A DNA stretch of 22,892 bases from an uncultured Lachnobacterium sp. (GTDB taxonomy: Bacteria; Bacillota; Clostridia; Lachnospirales; Lachnospiraceae): contig UQRC01000038.1 of NCBI GenBank assembly GCA_900543445.1, positions 1 through 22,892 on the forward strand, written 5' to 3'. Of this stretch, positions 1 through 9,673 are shown piece by piece (positions within the stretch are counted from its first letter, which is position 1; every line of letters starts with the position of its first letter). The notes beneath the pieces were generated by a model. It did no database searches, was not told the origin of the DNA, and saw only the letters and a list, made by a program, of their open reading frames with translations. The position numbers were made by a program, and so were the translations under genes.

Positions 1-1270
<1,270 letters not shown>

Positions 1271-1349
1271 TTAAATCAATTCTAAATTATCGAACTATGT
1301 TTTTGATCGGAACACTTTATATTTTCGCATTCAAACCGGTTACTGTATA

Positions 1350-1634
1350 TTACTCAACGACTGCAAGGATATCGTTCTGTCTTACGATAATGTACTCTTC
1401 GCCTTCAAGTTTTACTTCTGTACCTGCATATTTGGAGTAGATAACCTTCTGTCCTTCTTTCACCTGCATAACCACTTCTTTACCGTCAACCATTCCGCCA
1501 GGTCCTACTGCGATAACCTCAGCTTCCTGTGGCTTCTCCTGTGCCGTGCCGGTAAGAATAATTCCGGACTTGGTAGTCTCTTCTGCTTCTAACTGTTTTA
1601 ATACAACTCTGTCTGTTAATGGCATTAATTTCAT
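1350..1634 (-). CDS. groES: Co-chaperonin GroES (10 kDa)
   Basis: Heptameric lid for GroEL in the cytoplasm. The 94-residue product has the normal length and signatures: an N-terminal LMPLTDRVVLKQ strand, the mobile-loop segment EETTKSGIILTG near residues 16-27, EAEVIAVGPGG, and the C-terminal EYIIVRQNDILAVVE. A longer frame reaches 1670, but the ATG at 1634 is the right start: it has an AAAGGAGG ribosome site about 10 nt upstream, and the extra 12 residues would run into the CIRCE operator. It is the first gene of the groES-groEL operon, 161 nt downstream of the end of the giant secreted protein gene, with its own promoter (1701-1729) and CIRCE (1660-1686) in between. Confidence 0.98.
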   Translation of the reverse strand: MKLMPLTDRVVLKQLEAEETTKSGIILTGTAQEKPQEAEVIAVGPGGMVDGKEVVMQVKEGQKVIYSKYAGTEVKLEGEEYIIVRQNDILAVVE

Positions 1635-1659
1635 TGTTAAATAGCCTCCTTTTGCTTTA

Positions 1660-1686
1660 CTAGCACTCATTTAGTTCGAGTGCTAA
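1660..1686 (-). promoter_or_regulatory. CIRCE operator (HrcA binding site) of groESL
   Basis: Inverted repeat of 9-bp arms with a 9-nt spacer. On the minus strand it reads TTAGCACTC, N9, GAGTGCTAG, matching the CIRCE consensus TTAGCACTC-N9-GAGTGCTAA except for the last base. It lies just downstream of the predicted -10 box and upstream of the groES ribosome site, the normal place for HrcA repression of class I heat-shock genes in Firmicutes. Confidence 0.96.
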
Positions 1687-1700
1687 TTCGTTCTGTAAAT

Positions 1701-1729
1701 AAAATATCACTGTTGATTTTCAATGTCAA
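1701..1729 (-). promoter_or_regulatory. SigA-type promoter of groES-groEL
   Basis: On the minus strand, -35 TTGACA (complement of 1724-1729) is separated by exactly 17 nt from -10 TATTTT (complement of 1701-1706). Transcription would start near 1694, so that CIRCE lies in the initially transcribed region. The promoter is embedded in the 13-bp inverted repeat 1704-1738. Confidence 0.85.
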
Positions 1730-1738
1730 CAGTGATAT
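1704..1738. repeat. Perfect 13-bp inverted repeat over the groES promoter; possible terminator of the pilus locus
   Basis: Arms ATATCACTGTTGA (1704-1716) and TCAACAGTGATAT (1726-1738) are exact reverse complements around a 9-nt spacer. Read on the minus strand, the hairpin is followed by TTTATTTAC, so it could act as a weak, AT-rich intrinsic terminator for the upstream pilus/DUF5057 operon, which ends at 1796. It also covers the -35 box and most of the spacer of the groES promoter, so an operator role is possible as well. The sequence does not decide between the two. Confidence 0.6.
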
Positions 1739-1795
1739 CTAAACTTTATATTTTTTTTATATGTTTCATGAATTGACTGCCCGGATAAAGCAGGA

Positions 1796-4700
1796 TCAAT
1801 CAAGAAGGAATAGCATCTGTCCGGTCATATTAAGCCTTGTATATCCATATTCATCTTTCTTATTATTCTTGATCTGGAATACAACCTCCCTCTGTGCATC
1901 ATGTAATATTTCGGTCGTGTCGTCCTTCTTTTCCTTCCAGCTGCTTAAGTATTTCTTCGGATAAAGGAAATAATATTCCTTCATATTTTTTACATTCTTA
2001 AAAATCACCTTTCCATCTTCAACCGTCTTATATGTCTGATTCTGTTCAATCATTTCCGGATCAGCCGTTGGAATCTCCTCATTTGTTGTACAATCATAGA
2101 TCCTGTCAACATATACCGGATCGCCACTCTCATTTTTATAATAGATTGAGCAATCCAGCTTCGTGCTGATTGCATTCAATTCCTCCGGAGAGAAAGTAAT
2201 TTTCACGAAATCCGGATCCTCTTCGTCCACGCCTACTGTTTCCCAGTCTGATTCATCCGGATCCTCACTATACTCTTTCGTAAAGCTCATGTCATACGAC
2301 AGATTTTCCAGATCCGTAATCACCGCGTTCTCATTCAGCACTTCAACCATCGGAGGCACATAGGAAGCCCGATATGTAGCAATCATGGTATTAATAAACA
2401 GCTTAGCTTCCATTTCCTGCGTAATCGTCGAATGTCCTACTCCGGAATAAAAAACATTTCCCTTACTGTAGATATAATAATTATTTGCAGCATCATTCGG
2501 TGAAACACCGTAGGTTGCACCGGTTCCCTGACCATTATTATCCGTCCCCTGCCATGCAGTAGCTCTCTTATCATCAGCAAGACAGTACCATACCGTAACC
2601 TCCGGATCTTCCATGTTCAACTGATACCACTGTCCATGCGTCTCCGAAACCGTAAACATCGTATCAATTTTGAACGGATACTGTGTAATCTGTCCCTGAT
2701 TCATCTGACTGACCTTTGTAATGAGATCATTGTTATTATTAAAACCGGTATTTTTTGTGAATTCACTGATTCCACAAATACTCTCCCCTTTCGGATTACT
2801 GATCAGATATTGATACGGCATCTTCTGATTATTCAGAATATTCCAATCCGTTCCCGAATTAGAATTTTTCCAGCCAAGTCGCTTCATGGCATAGTATGTA
2901 AATCCCTGCTTCTGATCCAGCTCCTTACCGGTGATGTCCGTGACACTGTCATAGGCATTATCCGGTTTTTCTGCCAGCTCCTGCCGCTCACGTTCTGAGA
3001 GATTTCTGCTGATAGCCTTATAACGATTCATACCCATCGTATCACGCAGATAGGTATTGGCAGAGTAACCAAAGTCATCACTTCTAATATTGTGCATTGA
3101 GGTCAGATCGTGTGTAAATAACACGCTCTTACCCTGACTGATATAGAATTTAAGGAAATCAATTTCTCCGTGATCGTTTGGTATATTGACACCACCATAC
3201 GTATCGCCAAATCCAACAATGATCATATTGTAATTTCGATACACCTTCATCCAGTCCGGCGTCTTGAAATCCGGATCACTGTTAACCTTTTGATACTTTT
3301 CTGTCGTGAAACTATCCGCATTAAAATGTTTTTTAAATGTATCGAGTGTTTCCGTCGTAACTGTGATATCATAATCGTCCAGCGTATGATAATACTTTGT
3401 AAACAGAGGATTTGTACTCAGATCAAGTTTTCCATCGAAAGATCCATCCTTTGGTAAAATCTGAAGTACGTTAATCTTCTTTTTCTGACCGGTCTGGTTT
3501 CTCGCAGCAGAGCAGCCGGTCTGCGTAAACCGTACCGATGGATTCTCATCACAAAAGACCTCAATCTTCCATTGGATCAATCCCGTATAAAGTCTTGACA
3601 GTTTACAGGTAACATCCTTCCTGCTTCCATCCGCAGCAAATTTTTCCCCTTCATAATAAAGCTCATCTTTTGAAAATTTTCCATCCTGATTCTGATCCAG
3701 ATATACATTACACCGGAAGGCAGCACTTTCCGGATCGTCGACCTGAAAACCAAACTGCAGCAATGATCTTCCAACTCTGTCTACATCCAGATACGTCTTC
3801 TCCTCGCTGCTATACAGCTTCGGAGTCTGCGTAAATAACACCTCCGGCTTCTTCTGCTTCATACACTCCCTGATGCCTGTCACATCATTTGTCTGGTAGA
3901 AATGGACGCTGTTATCGCCCTTATTCTTTTGATCAATCTCACTCTTTACAAAATCACAGATATTAGAATGCTGGTCAATACGGGTTTCATCCCGCTGATA
4001 CAGATACGGCACAGCCACAACCGGTTTCCCCGACTTTACAAAATCCTTCAGTTCTTCTTCTTTTAATCTTGTAATGTCATTTCCCGAAAACCGCAGTTCC
4101 GCACTATCCACATTCTTCCATGTCCAGGTATCTCCTGATTTGGTTCCTTTTGTCAGGAATTTAACAGAACGGCTTCTGTTATCGCTTGAATATTCTGCCG
4201 CTGTCATCTTGTCGCCCGTATGGAAATAAATCTTACCATTCATAGAAGAATCATTCCATACGGTTTTTCCATCTCCGGCTTTATTATATGCTCCGTCATC
4301 CAGCCCCAGAAAGATCAGATCATAGGTACTGTTCAGATCCTGCGCTGTACCGATAAATTCCGCAGTCGTCATATGGGTAATATTCACCTTACCCTCCAGA
4401 TCCGGCACCATCATATAAATATAATTCTTTGTCAGCGAATAACCATTTTTACTGTCGTAACAAGGTTCAATATCTAAGACGTTCAAATCTCCCTCGATCT
4501 TATTGGTATTGTTTCTCTGTCCCAAAACATATCGTACCGCATCCGCAGGCGTTGCCTTGTCCGCATTGTCCATAAAGTCCTGGAAATCCGTGTACTTCGT
4601 TCCGGTCTTATCTGTCAGATTCAGACCGTCCTGCAGATAATTTCGTAAGATGTCACCGCCGTCGCCGCCAATATAAATACGATTGTTGATGTATCTACGG

Positions 4701-6178
4701 TTTGCCTCAATATTTCCTGCCATCTGGTAATCATTCCATTTATCCATAGAAGTAAAATATCCGTACCAGTTGTAATTTACTTCCGGATCCGTTGTTCTTG
4801 CATTCGTAGGAAGGAACGTAAACATATTCCAATACTCCTGCGCATCCCCCGTCTGCAGCAAGAATTTTCCGTCATTCGAAATAAGCGGATTGTCCTTATC
4901 CAGATATAACTTTTTGAACAATTCCTGTTTCATCGAAAGAAGCATAACCATAAGCTTATACATATTATTATTCGATGCATCATAAGAAAAAGTATCCCCC
5001 GAAGGTCTTAAATTCCAGTCAAAAAGGCTTAGCATAACCTTCGTCCACTTTGTGATCTTATAGGACTCTGCCGTCATCATAATTGCAGCGTAATTGGTAT
5101 CTGCAGTTATCTTGTCATACATCTCTTTTGCGACTTTCCATGAAATATCACGTTCCTTATCGCTGTCCGTATTCTCAAAGCCGTTTTGATAATCCGTTAC
5201 CGCAGACGTATGATGATAACGATTATACTTTTTCCACATGTTTTTAAACTCGTTATCCGCACAGGATGCCGATACGATATATAAATCCGCATACTTTGCC
5301 CAACTTGGATTTGCATTCAGCTCCTTCGGTGTGATTGTTTTAATAATAACCGAATACTTTGCTGCTGCCTCGTCACTCAGTTTCAGGGAATGCTTTAAAA
5401 AATTCTCATTGTTTTTATAATAGTAATATCCTTCCACCGAATATACCGGATCATCCGGAGAACTCTCCCTTACCGTATAAATGCGTTCTCCGACATTTGT
5501 AAGGATTTTCTTCGGCTCATCTTTTCCCTGGAAAGCCTGATTAGGATAGTCTTTTTGCTTTTCCAGATCATAAATGGTATGCCAGATAATATTTCCCCCG
5601 TCCGCTTTTACGATGGTACCATCCTCATTCTGTCGGAAAGCACCCTCTCCGGCTTCAACCAATTCATAATATCCGTCAAAGCTTTGCACGATATCTTCTT
5701 TTACCAGCGGATGTTCAAACTCTGTTGTTTTTAATTCTTGCGCATCTTCAAAAAAGTAGGTTTTATCCATCCGCTTTTCATCGCACATGTTCATGGATCC
5801 AAGCGTATCGATTTTTCCGGTTCCACGCATTTTCTGCACATCAGTCGGCTCACAGCCTCCGATATTATAACCAAACGATCCATATTCATCATACGGAACA
5901 AGTTCCAGAATAAAAAACGGGTTCTCTTTTGTTCCCAGATCATACGTTGACTGATCCGCATCATACATATCACGCTTCGACTCCGGAATCTGATTGATCT
6001 TATCCACCACGCCTCTTGTCACAACCGGGAGATTCTCGTCCGCCTTCAGCTTATTCTGATATCCGACCACGCCAAGGCATAATGCAACGATCCCCAGCAC
6101 ACAGGCTGCAGATACGATTTTCTTCTTTGCTCCGGTAAGCGGACTATGCATTTTTGTTTTCCGATTGACGCTTTTCAA
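1796..6178 (-). CDS. Giant secreted DUF5057-type protein, candidate pilus-associated surface protein
   Basis: A 1460-residue protein, last gene of the pilus locus. The TTG start at 6178 is chosen because AAGGGG stands 8 nt upstream; an in-frame ATG at 6151 is the alternative. A basic N-terminus is followed by one hydrophobic stretch (about residues 21-40, VSAACVLGIVALCLGVVGY), read as a signal or uncleaved anchor, so the bulk is extracytoplasmic. The region after residue 85 (ENPFFILELVPYDEYG) recalls the DUF5057 family of Clostridia, whose function is unknown. Three places show a similar start strand followed by a buried strand (about 89-301, 568-719 and 903-1021), suggesting repeated alpha/beta modules. 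Residues 828-839, DQNQDGKFSKDE, match an EF-hand calcium loop at all liganding positions. There is no LPXTG motif. Position and size suggest a tip or surface adhesin; this is inference. Confidence 0.8.
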   Translation of the reverse strand: MKSVNRKTKMHSPLTGAKKKIVSAACVLGIVALCLGVVGYQNKLKADENLPVVTRGVVDKINQIPESKRDMYDADQSTYDLGTKENPFFILELVPYDEYGSFGYNIGGCEPTDVQKMRGTGKIDTLGSMNMCDEKRMDKTYFFEDAQELKTTEFEHPLVKEDIVQSFDGYYELVEAGEGAFRQNEDGTIVKADGGNIIWHTIYDLEKQKDYPNQAFQGKDEPKKILTNVGERIYTVRESSPDDPVYSVEGYYYYKNNENFLKHSLKLSDEAAAKYSVIIKTITPKELNANPSWAKYADLYIVSASCADNEFKNMWKKYNRYHHTSAVTDYQNGFENTDSDKERDISWKVAKEMYDKITADTNYAAIMMTAESYKITKWTKVMLSLFDWNLRPSGDTFSYDASNNNMYKLMVMLLSMKQELFKKLYLDKDNPLISNDGKFLLQTGDAQEYWNMFTFLPTNARTTDPEVNYNWYGYFTSMDKWNDYQMAGNIEANRRYINNRIYIGGDGGDILRNYLQDGLNLTDKTGTKYTDFQDFMDNADKATPADAVRYVLGQRNNTNKIEGDLNVLDIEPCYDSKNGYSLTKNYIYMMVPDLEGKVNITHMTTAEFIGTAQDLNSTYDLIFLGLDDGAYNKAGDGKTVWNDSSMNGKIYFHTGDKMTAAEYSSDNRSRSVKFLTKGTKSGDTWTWKNVDSAELRFSGNDITRLKEEELKDFVKSGKPVVAVPYLYQRDETRIDQHSNICDFVKSEIDQKNKGDNSVHFYQTNDVTGIRECMKQKKPEVLFTQTPKLYSSEEKTYLDVDRVGRSLLQFGFQVDDPESAAFRCNVYLDQNQDGKFSKDELYYEGEKFAADGSRKDVTCKLSRLYTGLIQWKIEVFCDENPSVRFTQTGCSAARNQTGQKKKINVLQILPKDGSFDGKLDLSTNPLFTKYYHTLDDYDITVTTETLDTFKKHFNADSFTTEKYQKVNSDPDFKTPDWMKVYRNYNMIIVGFGDTYGGVNIPNDHGEIDFLKFYISQGKSVLFTHDLTSMHNIRSDDFGYSANTYLRDTMGMNRYKAISRNLSERERQELAEKPDNAYDSVTDITGKELDQKQGFTYYAMKRLGWKNSNSGTDWNILNNQKMPYQYLISNPKGESICGISEFTKNTGFNNNNDLITKVSQMNQGQITQYPFKIDTMFTVSETHGQWYQLNMEDPEVTVWYCLADDKRATAWQGTDNNGQGTGATYGVSPNDAANNYYIYSKGNVFYSGVGHSTITQEMEAKLFINTMIATYRASYVPPMVEVLNENAVITDLENLSYDMSFTKEYSEDPDESDWETVGVDEEDPDFVKITFSPEELNAISTKLDCSIYYKNESGDPVYVDRIYDCTTNEEIPTADPEMIEQNQTYKTVEDGKVIFKNVKNMKEYYFLYPKKYLSSWKEKKDDTTEILHDAQREVVFQIKNNKKDEYGYTRLNMTGQMLFLLD
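3662..3697 (-). other. EF-hand-like calcium-binding loop in the giant secreted protein
   Basis: Codes for DQNQDGKFSKDE (residues 828-839). Loop positions 1, 3, 5, 9 and 12 are D, N, D, S, E; Gly is at position 6 and a hydrophobic residue at position 8, as in canonical EF-hand and dockerin loops. Only one copy was seen. Whether helices flank it was not established. Confidence 0.7.
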
Positions 6179-6264
6179 TATGAACGCCCCTTCCTTATCC
6201 GGGATCTAAGCCCCTTTTGATCACTCACAGTTTTGCCGAAATAGTTTTCTGTCATTTTGCAATT

Positions 6265-6843
6265 TTATCGCAGTACATTTCTCAATTTAAACACGTTTTG
6301 TATCTCATATTTTTGTTTTAAATATTCCATCTGAAACGAAACGGTAACGGATGCCTGCGAAGAGGCATCGACCGTCCCTGTAAAAGCCGTCACATACTCT
6401 CCGAGCAGATTCTGTTGCACTTCATCCACATCTGCGTCGATCACGGTTGTGTCACTTTCTGTATCTGCCACAGCTGCCGTCTTTGTGTACAGTTTCTTTC
6501 CGCCTGCCGATAGCCAGATCACACGCTTACTGGCCGGTTCGGGTGCTGCGGCTCCGTTCGGGTTCTCCACCGAGGTCTTGCGGGGAATCCGATAGATGAC
6601 AATTCCCTGTGCACCGGAAGTCGATGGATCCAATGCTTCCACCCGGTTTCCTTCCATCACCCACATACCGATCTGCTCCATCAGAATCTGTGATTCGGAT
6701 TGCAGGTCAATCTGGGCAGACGCATTGTTATAATTTTTGTGTGCCGCACCAAGGAACATGGTTGCGGCAACCATAATGATCGAAGCGATTGCGATCGCAA
6801 TGATCAGTTCGATAAACGTAATTCCTCTTTGATCCCGATTCAC
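6265..6843 (-). CDS. Minor type IV prepilin, PilW/GspJ-like
   Basis: A 192-residue prepilin. The start is GTG at 6843, with AAGGAAG 7 nt upstream. The leader MNRDQRG is very short; PilD would cut after Gly7, giving a mature N-terminus ITFIELIIAIAIASII with Glu at +5, followed by about 20 hydrophobic residues that anchor the subunit in the membrane and then in the fibre core. The hydrophilic C-domain (FLGAAHKNYNNASAQIDLQSE onward) lacks recognisable detail. N-terminal form and place in the cluster fit the J-type (PilW/GspJ/ComGF) minor pilins. It lies 69 nt downstream of the H-like pilin and 86 nt upstream of the giant secreted protein gene. Pilin identity is clear; the subtype is inferred. 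Confidence 0.88.
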   Translation of the reverse strand: MNRDQRGITFIELIIAIAIASIIMVAATMFLGAAHKNYNNASAQIDLQSESQILMEQIGMWVMEGNRVEALDPSTSGAQGIVIYRIPRKTSVENPNGAAAPEPASKRVIWLSAGGKKLYTKTAAVADTESDTTVIDADVDEVQQNLLGEYVTAFTGTVDASSQASVTVSFQMEYLKQKYEIQNVFKLRNVLR

Positions 6844-6912
6844 ACAACCACTTCCTTTCTGCCTTCTGCTTCCTATTTCATATCACGTTGATAAACGCAT
6901 CATTTTTAACAA

Positions 6913-7431
6913 TCAATTTGACTCAACAAAATGCTTTCCGGTATCCATCACAAGCCGGATACTGTATTTTGGCACACCATCGATCAGGATCGTCTGCACC
7001 GTTGTATTGGCGGTGTCAAACGTTGCCTGCTTCGTATAGGCGATCTTCATGAAACCATTCTCCGCCAGCTCTGTTCCGTCCTGACAGAGTTTGATCGTAT
7101 TGTTCGATAATTTGGTTCCGTCCTTCGTCAGCTTCGTCCCATCAAAAGCCGAAAGATTATCCGGCAATATCTGCTCATAATAGCCATTGTCCAGATGATA
7201 AATATACAGATAGTAATTTCCGCTTTTGCTGATGGACTTCACCTGCAGCTGATTCAACGAAGCATCCAAGGTCTTCATGACCTTCTGCGTATCCGCATAA
7301 TGCAGATGTCCGATCATCATGACCGCCGTGCTCGCCAGTATTCCTATGATTGCGATCACGATAATGATCTCCACCAGAGTAATTCCTCTTTGATCCTGCC
7401 GTCTTTTCTTCTTTAACCATCGCTCTCTCAT
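6913..7431 (-). CDS. Minor type IV prepilin, GspH/PilE-like
   Basis: A 172-residue prepilin. A longer frame begins at 7458 inside the previous gene, but ATG 7431 has AAGGGG 7 nt upstream and lies 11 nt after the previous stop, so it is preferred. The 16-residue basic leader (MRERWLKKKRRQDQRG) ends in Gly, the PilD cleavage site; mature ITLVEIIIVIAIIGIL has Glu5. The C-domain holds three short related segments, DGTKL, DGTKL and DGTEL, spaced over ~30 residues, followed by a beta-rich end. It belongs to the minor-pilin block I-K-H-J of this locus, so it is read as the H-like member. The pilin call is secure; the subtype is inferred from order and N-terminus. Confidence 0.88.
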   Translation of the reverse strand: MRERWLKKKRRQDQRGITLVEIIIVIAIIGILASTAVMMIGHLHYADTQKVMKTLDASLNQLQVKSISKSGNYYLYIYHLDNGYYEQILPDNLSAFDGTKLTKDGTKLSNNTIKLCQDGTELAENGFMKIAYTKQATFDTANTTVQTILIDGVPKYSIRLVMDTGKHFVESN

Positions 7432-7442
7432 CGGCGCACCCC

Positions 7443-9671
7443 TTAGTTCTTCTTCCATTCATCGTAATTGATATACGAATCCAGATCCAGCTGGCCGGAC
7501 ACACTGCCGGCAGCCGTGCCGGAGCAATCACGGAAGAACTTGGAAAAAAGCGGAGGCTTACGGCTTTGATCATCTTTAAACAGATTAGAGACAAGCAGTT
7601 TGTTGCCTTTTACCTGCACGTTCGCATCAAACGTAATCTTACCGCCGGAAATGATCAGCCCTTCAAAATTTCCGCTGACTTTGACACTTCCGGTTGCCAC
7701 AACAATGCCCTTTGTGATCGAAGTCGGAAGATTATACACACCGGTGTTATCAATCAGGTAGACATCGTCTGCCGGATGATACACTGTGAATTCGGTATCT
7801 CCTGGATTCCTGTGTTTTGCGATCTCCTCCTGCAATGCGCTGCGGTCAATCAGTTTATCAAATAACGGATCGATTGACTTGTCGATTTTTTCATATCCGC
7901 TCTCATCCGTCACGCTAAAGCGTACCTGATCCGGCGTCACAGACTGTCCGGATACTTTTAGCCCAAGTTCCAAAGACTTATAACTTACCGCCAGCTTCGA
8001 ACAATAATCCCACATACGCCCCGCAGAGTCCTTCCAATTGTCCGGTTCAATCGTTACCGCCTTCTCCCGAAACATTTCTTCCGACCTGGTCCGGTACATA
8101 ATATCTCCGCTCAGCGTCATGATCATATGATTATGCTCATCGATAATTAAGGCATCCTTATCCAGATAGGTTCCGGCAAGCCCGCCTGCTTTAGCAGTAT
8201 TTCCAGCATAATACGCAGCATAGAATTCATTCGCATCCTGCTGCGACTTAAAATTCAGATAATAATTGACACCATTGGTGTAATAGTAAGGTACAATCGG
8301 ATTCGCATGGTTCAACCAGCCGTCAAGCTTCACCGGATCCACCTGGATGGACGCGGCATAGTCTCTTTCACCGATCGGATACTCCGTTTCACCGATCCTG
8401 ACCTTCTGCGCATCGTTCCACTTTAACACAACGCCCTCGGTGCTCTCCACCTTCACATACTTATCCGGAACATAGTAAGCCAGCTGGTTCGTTCTCGCCG
8501 CGATCGACTCACCCATCTGAATATCCGTGTTACTGGAATTGTTCCCGCGTGAGATAAAGGTTCTTCCCGCAAGCAGCAGATAGTTAAGATTTTGTATATT
8601 TAATGAGCTGTTTTTTCCATTGATCATGATTGCACTGCTAAAGTCAGCATCCGTTGCAACCGTATCGCCCGCTCCGTAATTCTTCTGGAAATTGTAACCG
8701 TAATAATTTCCCCGAAGCGTTACCTTGCTCTCCTTTGCATTTAGCGCGAGATCATCCGCCACATAAATGTTTCCGTTCACGTTCAGTGTTGCAGTGCTTT
8801 TTCCGGTTGTCATAATGTTCTCCGCCCAGATGGAGGAATTTCCGTTTCCGACCGTAATCGTCGATCCCATATCCGCCACAATATCGCCACGGGTAAGGAT
8901 CATCCTGCCATTCAGCTCGCCGGTTCCGTTACTTGAAGCCACAATGCCGCCAGCCCCCGCATACACACTTCCGTCCACTACGACCGTTGGTGCATTTACG
9001 TTGATCTGATCATCCGCGATCAAAGCGTATTTCATAAATTCCTTTACCTGACTCTGACCGGAAAAATTCATATCCGGTGTGGAAAATACCAGATCGGTCG
9101 TGATCGTAGTCTCGTAATCCTGTGCATCCTTATAAACCACCCGGACACCTTTTAAGGTAAAAGTGCCGGCTCCATAATCAATTTCATATTTCGGATCTGC
9201 AGGTGCAACAAAACAATCCTGCTGCGTTCCATCCAGAATACACCCCTTTACCTTGCCGGTATCGTATCCCGCAACACGGTACACCACGTTTCCCTCACCA
9301 TTGGTTGTGTCGACCGGGGTCTTCATCGGATCAGCAAAATAATTTTCCAGGCCGTTCATATATTTCTGTTTAAATACATCCTGCGCATTCTTACCGCCGC
9401 TCGTATAGTCCACATAATGCTGCAGCACATCCGCATACGCATTTTCTAGTGCCGTCTCTGCCTGCTCCCTTGCACCGGTGCGCAGATCATCCATGATTGC
9501 ATCGGCACTGTAGAAATTCTTCTTCGTACCGCGCTCGACTTCCTTCATCTGGATATTCACGATCGTGATCTTTGTGATCACCACTGCGATCGCGCTGACA
9601 ACCACCATGAGTATTAAAACGCCAAGCAGGGAAGCCCCGCGATCATCTTTATGAAAAGAATTCTTTTTCAT
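7443..9671 (-). CDS. Giant PilX/GspK-like minor pilin with beta-rich C-terminal domain
   Basis: A 742-residue protein, several times longer than typical minor pilins (150-350). The leader MKKNSFHKDDRG is followed by ASLLGVLILMVVVSAIAVVI: a prepilin-like cleavage site and hydrophobic helix, but residue +5 is Gly, not Glu. Next comes a PilX-N-like amphipathic stretch (KEVERGTKKNFYSADAIMDD). The remainder is rich in short Val/Asn/Gly strands (VVVDGSVYAGAGGIVASSNG, LNVNGNIYVADDLALN, GIVVATGSVKVSGNFEGL), suggesting a beta-helix or bactofilin-like repeat fold, probably exposed outside the cell. ATG 9671 follows the PilV-like stop by 2 nt, with AAGGGGAG upstream, so translation is coupled. GspK is the known pseudopilin lacking Glu5 and sits at the tip; this is its likely counterpart. 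Confidence 0.85.
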   Translation of the reverse strand: MKKNSFHKDDRGASLLGVLILMVVVSAIAVVITKITIVNIQMKEVERGTKKNFYSADAIMDDLRTGAREQAETALENAYADVLQHYVDYTSGGKNAQDVFKQKYMNGLENYFADPMKTPVDTTNGEGNVVYRVAGYDTGKVKGCILDGTQQDCFVAPADPKYEIDYGAGTFTLKGVRVVYKDAQDYETTITTDLVFSTPDMNFSGQSQVKEFMKYALIADDQINVNAPTVVVDGSVYAGAGGIVASSNGTGELNGRMILTRGDIVADMGSTITVGNGNSSIWAENIMTTGKSTATLNVNGNIYVADDLALNAKESKVTLRGNYYGYNFQKNYGAGDTVATDADFSSAIMINGKNSSLNIQNLNYLLLAGRTFISRGNNSSNTDIQMGESIAARTNQLAYYVPDKYVKVESTEGVVLKWNDAQKVRIGETEYPIGERDYAASIQVDPVKLDGWLNHANPIVPYYYTNGVNYYLNFKSQQDANEFYAAYYAGNTAKAGGLAGTYLDKDALIIDEHNHMIMTLSGDIMYRTRSEEMFREKAVTIEPDNWKDSAGRMWDYCSKLAVSYKSLELGLKVSGQSVTPDQVRFSVTDESGYEKIDKSIDPLFDKLIDRSALQEEIAKHRNPGDTEFTVYHPADDVYLIDNTGVYNLPTSITKGIVVATGSVKVSGNFEGLIISGGKITFDANVQVKGNKLLVSNLFKDDQSRKPPLFSKFFRDCSGTAAGSVSGQLDLDSYINYDEWKKN

Positions 9672-9673
9672 CG

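Noticed and set aside
1704..1738. CtsR operator at the groES promoter
   Set aside because: The sequence is an inverted repeat and does not contain the direct heptad repeats (GGTCAAA type) of CtsR sites.
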